From Tethya wilhelma (Eukaryota > Porifera > Demospongiae > Tethyida > Tethyidae): a stretch of 64,000 bases of DNA. This document shows positions 52,659-61,900 of the stretch, piece by piece; position 1 is the first letter of the stretch; every line of letters starts with the position of its first letter. The notes under the pieces were generated by a model, which worked only from the letters and a program-made list of their open reading frames with translations, made no database searches and was not told the DNA's origin. The position numbers were made by a program, and so were the translations under genes. The DNA lies in assembly GCA_964030475.1 (NCBI GenBank), contig CAXIPT010000001.1, positions 17,781,798-17,845,797 on the forward strand, written 5' to 3'.

Positions 52659-54773
52659 TTGCTTGGTCACGTGAGTTGCTACCGTGCTTGCAACTTGATC
52701 ATGTATTCCACTGCTCCCCTTCAAGACCTGTGTCTCTCCAAGACAGTCCAACAGCTGGAGTTCTACCCTCCTCAACTCCTTGCCTGTCTACCTCCAACTC
52801 TACGACGGTTGTTGCTAGTCCACCTGCCAGTCACAGATTTGTGTAAGCTAGCAGACACCTGTGTGTTTGATGGCATTGATCCAGAGGCCATTTGGGAACA
52901 GCTCTACAAGCAACACACACAAAGGTACTTTGTTTCTAGTAGTATTTCAGTCCCTTCTAATGTTCGCCAGTGCTCAATCGAACAATATCACCATAGCGCC
53001 ACATATCGAGAGTGCTATCTCGCAATTCTAACCAACATCATCATAAATCGTGCTCGTCCCACTGGCTACTTCGAGAACCTTGACTACACTAAATTTATGC
53101 GTGTATTTCCACCACCAAATTCATTTTACAATCTAGTTCCAGTCGACATTATTAACACACTCATCGCAGGAAAGAAAGTCGTCACTGTCTATGAAAATGC
53201 CTCTAATGATACTCAGTCTGGAGCCTATAAGTTGCCACCCTCTGTGGATAAATGTAAAACGAGTTCTTTTGGTGTAACTAGGCTTGTAGCATTGACTGAT
53301 CAGTTCTCGTGCAGTTTTAGTGAAGATCTATGTGTCTACAAGCAAGTCAATGAGCGCTGTCTCTATGTGCCACCTCGCTATGCTAGCTATGTCTCTGAAA
53401 CAAGAATTGGTCGTCTGTCTGATTCTGACGCAGTCTCTCTACTGATGAATGGGTGCAATTACTATCCCAAATACTTATCGGTCACTATACACGATAACCA
53501 ACACTTTACAGCTGGTTTTTTCCGCCCGTTTCTGAAGTATGTAAGTTCTCTTAAGTTGTGTATGAACGGTTGTTATGAAACTTTGTTGACTGCTATACTG
53601 TCCAACCAGGCACCCGTGTTGTCCTGTTTAGAGCTCTGGTCATACTGCTCGTTTTTTTTCAAAGAGGACCATCTTGAACGTTATGCAACCCTATGCCAGC
53701 ATTCACCAACTCTTCCTTCACTTGTATCTCCCCTCTCCTCACTAACAACACTCTCCATTGACAGTGCGATCAGTTCAAGCAGCGGCTACACCCATCTTGC
53801 CTCTGTCATCTCTTGCCAGAGATCACTTGCTTCTCTTACACTTAGTACATCAGAGCGGCTATCACTAGACTTTAGTGCTGATACTAGCCAACCATTTATA
53901 GATGCACTTGTTTCACTTTTTGAAAGTCCAAGCTTTGAAAGTGTTCTTCTGAAACGTATAAAATTCAGTTGCATGTCTCTACAAGAGTTAGTAGCTCGCT
54001 TTATGACCTCCCCTTGTTCCCATCCTCAGAGTCTGTCGCTGGAATCAGTAAAGGTAAAGAAAGATGAAAGCACCTCAGGTAGTGTGCTGCTGCACAATGT
54101 GCCTGATTCTGCCTTAGAGTATAAGTCTCTTGAGCTCAGTATAGACAAAAATGCCACATCAGCTCATGAAACTGAAATGTTTTCCTCTTGGCTATGCTCT
54201 CTCCGACCACTCAGGCTGAACAGATTGAAAATGTTGTGTCATTTTGGTGAGGAAATTACTCTTACAAACAATCCCGGCTTTCAAGTAAAGAATTTGACTC
54301 TCTTTTTGTCTAAAGATACATTGAAACCACTTCAGAAACTTCTACAGATCACCCAACTTACTAGTCTTGAGATTGGATTTTGTGAAGAAGGTAATGCCCT
54401 GGACTTTTATTCTTTAGACTTTCACACTTTGACACTGGAAAAGCTTGCAAAGATTCGGGTACCTTTTTTCCAATTTGGATATGTTCCAAAACCATTTGAA
54501 AAAGAAGTTGTTTCTCTGTTTTGTGATGCACTGTTCTCTCAACCACACTCAAACCATTTTACCCTTGAGATTAAAGCCCCACGTATTGGCCAACTCGCTG
54601 ATCACACGTCAGAGTTTGTGGAGGTTGTGCATGAGGCTTGGAAGAAGAATGGAGGAAGGAAGTTGGAGAAGTTTGTCTTGTATGTGCCAAGAAAGTACCA
54701 ATTTCAAACAGTAATTGACGAAACCGTTTTTGAAATTGCCGACAAGATAGGACTTGAGATCAAATTATTGTAG
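52659..54773 (+). CDS. F-box-like / leucine-rich repeat protein
   Basis: 704 residues in one open frame; an alternative start at 52701 (MYSTAPLQDL) gives 690. Residues about 40-90 (PPQLLACLPPTLRRLLL, VTDLCKLADTCVFDGIDP, AIWEQLYKQH) look like an F-box: paired leucines, a central small helix and a conserved Trp. The remainder has irregular leucine-rich strands (SLKLCMNGC, LSCLELWSYC, LTTLSIDSA, LASLTLSTS, SLSLESVKV, LTSLEIGFC), consistent with an LRR solenoid. An F-box plus LRR protein would act as the substrate receptor of an SCF ubiquitin ligase. That is inferred from architecture and the F-box match is weak. Intronless, TE-flanked, likely a lineage-specific family member. Confidence 0.6.
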   Translation: MLGHVSCYRACNLIMYSTAPLQDLCLSKTVQQLEFYPPQLLACLPPTLRRLLLVHLPVTDLCKLADTCVFDGIDPEAIWEQLYKQHTQRYFVSSSISVPSNVRQCSIEQYHHSATYRECYLAILTNIIINRARPTGYFENLDYTKFMRVFPPPNSFYNLVPVDIINTLIAGKKVVTVYENASNDTQSGAYKLPPSVDKCKTSSFGVTRLVALTDQFSCSFSEDLCVYKQVNERCLYVPPRYASYVSETRIGRLSDSDAVSLLMNGCNYYPKYLSVTIHDNQHFTAGFFRPFLKYVSSLKLCMNGCYETLLTAILSNQAPVLSCLELWSYCSFFFKEDHLERYATLCQHSPTLPSLVSPLSSLTTLSIDSAISSSSGYTHLASVISCQRSLASLTLSTSERLSLDFSADTSQPFIDALVSLFESPSFESVLLKRIKFSCMSLQELVARFMTSPCSHPQSLSLESVKVKKDESTSGSVLLHNVPDSALEYKSLELSIDKNATSAHETEMFSSWLCSLRPLRLNRLKMLCHFGEEITLTNNPGFQVKNLTLFLSKDTLKPLQKLLQITQLTSLEIGFCEEGNALDFYSLDFHTLTLEKLAKIRVPFFQFGYVPKPFEKEVVSLFCDALFSQPHSNHFTLEIKAPRIGQLADHTSEFVEVVHEAWKKNGGRKLEKFVLYVPRKYQFQTVIDETVFEIADKIGLEIKLL

Positions 54774-55017
54774 TCTATATTAAAATATTATTACTGGTGT
54801 GTGTGCACATTATACCGGTAGATATATTCTAGTCCTGAAGATTGTTATCACGTGTATGCATCCTTTGTGGTTTGTTGTGTGTAATAGAAACTTGATCAAA
54901 CTACTGTATGTATTTATGCATGCAACGATCTTAGACTGAGTTGAAACTAATAATAATATTATTAAGATTAATAACAAAAGAGAGCAATAATAACTGCAGT
55001 ATTGACAAATATAAAGT
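54774..55017. other. Intergenic region
   Basis: AT-rich 3' flank of the F-box-like gene. Nothing further seen. Confidence 0.5.
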
Positions 55018-55375
55018 TAACACTGAATGACAGAGCACCTGATCCTGTGAGTTGTGATGAGACAATTGGAGGATCGAGCTCACATAGCATAGCTCACACA
55101 CACACACACACACAGATCATAACAAAATATCTAAATGGAATTGAGGACGTGGAGACTCGTCTTCAGCTAGCCACCGTGACAGATGCAGGTCTGTTTGATG
55201 TTGGCCTGGATTGTCTGAAGATGCTCAGACAAAGAGAGAGTGCAGTCCTACACCAACTCCATCCCTCCCAACAGACATCGGGAGTTCAGGGACAAGATCA
55301 ATCGCATTGCTAGAAACTTGGTAGGGGAACATTGTTAATTTGCTCTGTATGATAATAATAATATTATGGTATAAT

Positions 55376-55411
55376 CATAGATTATAATAGACTACGTCTA
55401 TATAATCTATG
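55376..55411. repeat. CATAGAT-family hairpin
   Basis: CATAGATTATAATAGAC and GTCTATATAATCTATG form a stem with a three-base loop and one bulge. Confidence 0.8.
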
Positions 55412-56839
55412 TCCATACTGTATATATTTTGCGCATGCATGTGCATTATAGCTCCATGGTCTTTCCATGCATGACAAACATGTCTAAACAAATTAAATCT
55501 TATTGTTGAAGTGATGCACAAAAAACTTGCATTGTACTAGCTGAAAATTTTACTATAGCACATAATCACAATTATACAGGTCCAATTGGAAATCAAGCTA
55601 GCAATCATGAACATATTTAATTTTAATCATTGAAATGACCTGGAATAATTATTATCTATAGTCTTGTGCCTCAGTTCCAACAGGTGACCTAGCTAGCTGT
55701 AGGTTTGCAGTCGACATCTGTGTTACTGTTTAGTGGCCTTCATAGCATTGAGGGTGTTCAAGAGAGAGGAGATGGGGTTGTTCTGGGGAGGGAGGGGAAA
55801 AAACAAACAGCAAGTAGCTAGCATGAAGAACACACAAAAAATGAATCTTTCAAACTTAATATTATACTGTATAGTGGGTAAATTTGGCTAATTGGCGAAT
55901 TATTAATTCTTTGAAATCGCAAAGAATTGCAAACAATTTTATACACACGTACGTGCATATAAACAATGCAGCGTGTGGAGCAAAATCGCCAAATTTAAAA
56001 TCGCCAATCATGCCAGTCAGCAATGATCAGAATATCATTATTAGATCAATACTCCATTCTAGTTAACAGTTTACAGGCACACTTCCAGTGTAACCATAGC
56101 AACAGCATAATACAATTGATGTGAAGTAATAATAATTGTATTGCTGATACTTCCACAGCCTCAGGCTCTCTCTCTCCCTTCATAGCAGTGAAGTGGAGAG
56201 CCACACGAACTGGTAGACTCTTACACCAAATGCCATTTGTTAGATATGGCATGGAGTGCTTGCAAATCTTCTACCAGAAAACATACAATCCTGACATGAA
56301 TATGGATCGGAAGTTTACATTAATAGCTAATGCACTTTTTAAGTCCCACCATCACAGCACAACATGTACATGTATATTTAACTCCAGCCAAGGTCAGACA
56401 GTCATGATATTTCAAGTTTACAATAATTGCAACATTTTAAATTTAATTCTGGTACACCTCAGTGAGTCACCTCCATATACAAAGGTCCTCATTGAGTGCA
56501 GAAGAACACCACAATTATTGCCAAAGGTCAAGTCTGTCCGACCTCCTCTGGTCCATAACTCTAATTAAGTCTCACCAGCACATTCATTCGATGTGAGGTG
56601 GATGTGAAGTGGAGGTAATGGTTGCCAGCATCTGTCATGGTGTTGCACAGAGTGCAGGTGTACTTGGGATTGGCCTCACTGCGGGTGCCAATCTCCTCAG
56701 CATACTGCAGGCCTGCAAATATGGCTGACTCAACCACACATTGACATAGATACATGTGCACTGGGACATGTGGGTTTAGGTTCTTGGTTTCTCATCACGT
56801 GTGATGGGTTTAGGTTCTCAACACTTTATCAAAAATTTC
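55412..56839. other. Repeat-rich non-coding region
   Basis: Contains a degenerate relative of the MITE at 39097 (55868-56015) and unique sequence. The 126-codon frame at 56188-56568 has no recognisable domain and is not annotated as a gene. Confidence 0.5.
55868..56015. mobile_element. Degenerate MITE, relative of 39097-39264
   Basis: Begins TATAGTGGGTAAATTTGGC and shares ATATAAACAATGCAGCGTG and CGCCAAATTTAAAATCGCC with the copies at 39097 and 62200. The right end is truncated. Confidence 0.65.
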
Positions 56840-57735
56840 TCAGTCTAGGAAGGTCGTATGAAGCTCGAATTGGTACCATTGTGATCAGCTTGAAGAGATC
56901 TTTCAAATGATATGGTTTATACCAAGATTTAATTTTTAAAAAAAAATCACCAAAACCATGGATTATAGCCTTTGGTCAAGTGTGATTTTTTGACAAAAAA
57001 GACCATTTTTCAATTTTCAAAATAAACCATTTTATTTGAAAGATCTCTTCATGCTGATCACAATGGTGCAGGTCCCATCTCAATACGACCTTCTTGGGCT
57101 GAGATATGAGTAATAATGTGTTGCTAGGTTCTTGGTTTCTCATCACGTGTGATGGGTTTAGGTTCTTGGTTCCTCATTACATGTGATGGGTTTAGGTTCT
57201 TGGTTCCCCATCACGTGTAATGGGTTTAGGTTCTTGGTTCCTCATCACGTGTGATGGGTTTAGGTTCTTGGTTCCTCATCACGTGTGATGGGTTTAGGTT
57301 CTTGGTTCCCCATCACGTGTGATGGGTTTAGGTTCTTGGTTCCCCATCACATGTGATGGGTTTAGGTTCTTGGTTCCCCATCACGTGTGATGGGTTTAGG
57401 TTCTTGGTTTCTCATCACGTGTGATGAGTTTAGGTTCTTGGTTCCTCATCACGTGTGATGGGTTTAGGTTCTTGGTTTCTCATCACGTGTGATGGGTTTA
57501 GGTTCTTAATTGGTTTCTCATCACGTGTTATGGGTTTAGGTTCTTGGTTTCTCATCACGTGTGATGGGTTTAGGTTCTTGGTTCCTCATCACGTGTGATG
57601 GGTTTAGGTTCTTGGTTCCCCATCACGTGTATCTTGGTTTCTCATCACGTGTGATGGTTTTAGGTTCTTGGTTTCTCATCACATATGATGGGTTTAGGTT
57701 CTTGGTTTCTCATCACGTGTGATAGGTTTAGGTTC
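56783..57735. repeat. 34-bp minisatellite with a CACGTG palindrome in most units
   Basis: Unit: GGTTTCTCATCACGTGTGAT then GGGTTTAGGTTCTT. One unit is at 56783-56818, and about 18 more run from about 57125 to 57735 with few changes (CTC/CCC, CACGTG/CACATG). The first unit is separated from the rest by a foldback element. Confidence 0.92.
56840..57102. mobile_element. Foldback/MITE inserted in the 34-bp minisatellite
   Basis: Imperfect 85-bp inverted repeat: GAAGGTCGTAT, CCATTGTGATCAGC and GAAGAGATCTTTCAAA on the left recur inverted on the right. It splits the minisatellite after its first unit. The target duplication is not clear. Confidence 0.75.
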
Positions 57736-57957
57736 TCAACGTATGTCTATATAATCTATGGTATAATAGCCTCATACCCAGGCCTTTCCTGTGCAGTTGA
57801 ATTTTTAAACCTGAAGATGAGTTAAATACGAGGGCCTGGAACAAGGCCTGGGAGCAAAGTAGTGTAATAATTATATTTTGCTGTGTATACTACTGTGCTG
57901 TTTATTTTATGGTCTTTTTATATGCAGCAAATCAAGTGGATTCGCAAATCATAGGTG

Positions 57958-58485
57958 CATTGAAATAACCTAATTTCATTGTTTGGTTTTTGTTTTTTGT
58001 TATAGAAACTGTCTACCATGCATGTAATGTTTTTAAACTAAAATTCAGCATTTTTACAAATTTTTGTATCAATAATAGTGTTTATAAAAAATATTTTAAG
58101 ATCACAACCAGACCAACACGAAGGTCCTCCTTGGTGTGTGCAATGTGAATGAAGAAGGAAAGCCAATGACAAATTTTATAAAGTTAATCATCATTTCTCC
58201 ACACTATAACTGTCAGACACTCACATCAAGATGTGAATATCTAGCTACTAGTCGCAGGCCAGACTAGCTAAATACACACATTGGCATTAACTTTTTAAAC
58301 TTTGGACTCGACGTACGTGGACTCCCCGCGCGTGTCATGTTGACCCGGTATACCGGTACCCGGTACCGGTACCCGTACCCGTACCCCTAGCCGGCCGGCC
58401 CGGGCCCGGCGCCCTCGCTGTTGCATGACGTCATACGACTTCTGCTCGCGATCGCGAGCTCGACTCTGAAAAATAATAAATTATT
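57958..58485. other. Intergenic region with GC-rich palindromic tract before the kinase
   Basis: After the VIPAS39 3' flank homology ends near 58140 there is unique sequence. At 58345-58412 comes a striking run of GGTACC repeats and GGCCGGCC/CCCGGGCCC palindromes, then a CRE-like TGACGTCA at 58427. Probable promoter of the kinase gene. Confidence 0.55.
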
Positions 58486-58871
58486 ATGTTCAGTCGTAGC
58501 AGACAACGCCCTCGGGCTTTGGATCGTCGTATTCCAGAGTTAGAGCCCTTTGTTATTAACGTGGAACCCACTGGTGTGGAACTAGGCAATGGAGCTTACG
58601 GAGCAGTGGAAGAAGTTCGTCTACCTGGCGCCATTTGCGCGGCAAAGAAGATACACGAGATTCTACTCAAATCAGCCACGCCTCAAGAGGTAATTGAACG
58701 TGCATGAACCATTACGTATCAAGCTAGTTTTGTTGTAACATTGCCATTTGCAACCTCAATACTGAATCTGTGAATCAGTGATTGAGGTGGGTATAGAATT
58801 CCTAATTCTAGTCTGCATTGCTAATCAGACTCTTCACATGGTTTGGGGGGAATTTGAGGACATTCGTAGAG

Positions 58872-58903
<32 letters not shown>

Positions 58904-61900
58904 CACATCCACCATTTAGCAAACTGAAATGCATGGCCATAAATGAATGGTCTGCAGCATTGGGCATGACAATAAAACGTTTATCTTTTTATCATCTATG
59001 TGTAGTAAAAGTAGTGGCAATTTCCTATTGTTACATATCAAGGAAAGATCATGCTTGTATCCAAATATGGCTCCAGTCTTCAGAGTGGATTCTTCTATAT
59101 TCCAGACTGGAGCTAGCACATTAGCTAATATATTAGCATACCGATTGGCTTATATATACGATTTAAAATGAAGTCCCATGTGTATAATTACTGGTAATGA
59201 TATTCATTGATCCTACTGCAATGAAGCACAATGTCATACATGCAACGCATACTCTAGGGTTCTAGTAGGACATTCCTATAGAAGAGGACATTTGTAAAAT
59301 TGTCCCCTGCAAGAGGACACCACTATCTTTTCAGAGACTCTTCTCCTTCCCCTCCTTACATTATTAATAATAATGCTTTATTCACTTTCAGTGTCCATGA
59401 CTATTTTACACAACAAATTTTGTTCTTTTCTGCATGTAGTTAAGCTATTATTTTATCTATAAACTTAAATTATAATTAATTGCTGTATGGTAGTATAAAA
59501 TAGTTCTAATCTTTCTCTTGTATTCTCTAACTACAGGAGAAAGCAATGAGTGATACATTCCTAAAAGAGTGCACCCTTCTCAGTCATCTTCGTCACCCTC
59601 ACATCGTCCAGTTCCTCGGTGTCTGCTACCTGCCAGGCTCTCGTCTTCCCATGCTTGTCATGGAACGACTGCTAATGAGTCTTGATGAGCTTCTTGAAAA
59701 CAAAACCATGATTATACCCTATGATGCAAAGCTCTCCTTTCTTCACGACGTTGCTAAAGGTCTGTTCTTCCTACATAGCCAAACTCCTCCTGTCATCCAT
59801 CGTGATCTGACTGCTCGAAACGTGCTCCTCAACTCAGCGATGGTTGCCAAGATTGCTGATCTTGGTGTAGCCAGAATCTTGAACCTTCAACCTGGCAAGG
59901 TAGCAGCTACGATGACAAAGAATCCTGGAAATATTGTTTACATGCCACCAGAAGCAGCAGATGAGATTGCAAAGTATTCCACTGTTCTTGATATGTTCTC
60001 GTATGGAAATTTAGCCATTTTTACTCTTTCCCGCCAATTTCCTGATCTGAAAGCAGCTACATATTTTGACTCTAGCACTAACAAAGTCATTGGTCGAACC
60101 GAAATAGAACGTCGTGAAGATGTCCTCCAACAGCTCTATGTGGAGATGGGAAGAAATCATGAGTTAATAAAACTATCAGAACAATGCCTCAGCAATGATC
60201 CCAAAGAGCGACCATCAGCCAACCACGTTATGGAGTGTCTAGCTAGAGTGAAGCCGACTAAAAGTAACTGGGAGAAAACTAAATTGGGACTACTCCAAGA
60301 TATTACTACTGCTGCAAGCGAGCGAGATAATGGGATGAATCAGCTTCAAGAAGAAAACCAGTCTCTGCGTCAGTCAGTGGATTCATTACTGGAGCAAATT
60401 CAAAAACTCCAATTGCAAAATGAAATGCAAAGTGAAAACCAAACATCACAACAAGTAAGATCTCAGGAAATGCAGTTACAAGAAAAAGAAGAACAAGAAG
60501 AAGAGATAGGTAATTCTTAGGCTTGTATCCACAAAGCCACTCCCTTCAAATTAATCAGATGGCCAGATGGTTACATTTCCTCAGACACATAGATAAATAT
60601 ATCATAACTAAATCGAAACTAAAGCGTACATGTACGTGTTATATACATGGTATGCAGTTTTATGCAAAAGATTTACAGATATAGACTTTATAAGGTAAAA
60701 CAATGTATATACTCCAAACAAATTTAAGGAGTGATGAGGCTAGTTAATTATATAGTTAATAATAGTATGGTATAAACATAATAGCTGTAACTTTGTTTGG
60801 TGCGTAATTTATTGCAATGTCTTCTTCTTGACTTTATAGACTTAACAGTTTTACCTAATCATTTGAAAGAATCCTCATCTGCTGAATTCGAAGTCCTTCG
60901 AAACCATTTCAGTTTTCTCTACCAGCATCTTGACCCTGCTAAAGTTCTCCCAGTGATGGCAGAGATGTCACTTCTCACTCCAACTGAAGCTGAGGAAGTC
61001 TCTTCCTACAAACATGATTGTGCCAAAACTGTAGAGCTGGTCAACAAAATGTTCTCTAAGACCGTGATTCTAGGAGAGCAAAGTATTGGAACTCTTCTAG
61101 AAAAAGGTTAGTCGTATAGTGAGCCAGTCACTTTATTAATTAATTTTTATTGATTAATTTCATCCACAACTGCCTTGGATTGTATGTCACTGCTTAATAT
61201 TATCTTTTACAGAGAATCACAAAATTCTCCAACCGAAATCATCATTGTTTTCTATTGATGATCTTGCTAAGCAGTTCCTCCAACTACTACAAGATGTCAT
61301 TTTTGCATTTGAAAAGTACCCCAATGGAGTAGATCGACTCAAACAAGCTCTCTCCTCTCTCGTTCTTCCTCTTGGTGAGGGTAAAGAAGCAGCCCTGATC
61401 CCTCCTACTATCTACCGTGATGCGCGGACTACACAGGATTTCTTCAAGAGTATGTCTTCCCACTTTAGTCCTCTCAGCACAGATCTTCTACAGCTTCTCA
61501 TATCTCAGTCTGGTTGTTATGCAGCAGCTAAACTAGTGGACGATTTTGTAGCTACAAAAGCCAAAAATAGTCACATACTAGTACACAGTGGGAAGCAGCA
61601 GTCTGGTCCAACTCTTTCCGACAGTTCTTCTGCTTTGCAATCTTTTCACAGCATTCCTCTTGACAAATTAGAGTCGGCACACTCAATCTTCCTAGCTAGA
61701 CTACCTGGGCATCGGTCTGTAGCATGTCACAAAGAAGTAGTTCGTGTCTCAGCTCAAGTCAATAGTTCAGTGATGTGTCTCTCAGACTATGACAGTTTGC
61801 TAACAGCTGTGTGTGGTTTCCTTAGAGTACCAAAGGCAGCTCTATCCTACGTAGGCTGTTCTGCTGGATCTCCCCTGATGCCTACTTGGGTCGTATCTTC

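Larger units (their letters stand above)
55018..57957 (+). pseudogene. VIPAS39 3' fragment, broken
   Basis: 55018-55050 matches the end of the exon with KYRAPDP. An exon follows a CA tract at 55117 (ITKYLNGIEDVETRLQLAT) and loses frame near LLRQRES, relative to LLRDKERVESY in the intact locus. The terminal exon QIKWIRKS with its stop lies at about 57928-57954. Between them 2.6 kb of repeats have accumulated. No upstream VIPAS39 exons are nearby; the F-box-like gene occupies that place. A decayed segmental copy. Confidence 0.8.

Noticed and set aside
56188..56568. 126-codon plus-strand frame
   Set aside because: No recognisable domain or homologue, and surrounded by repeats. A transposon remnant is possible but not shown.
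57125..57735. CRISPR-like appearance of the 34-bp repeat array
   Set aside because: Units abut without spacers and the host is an animal. It is a minisatellite.
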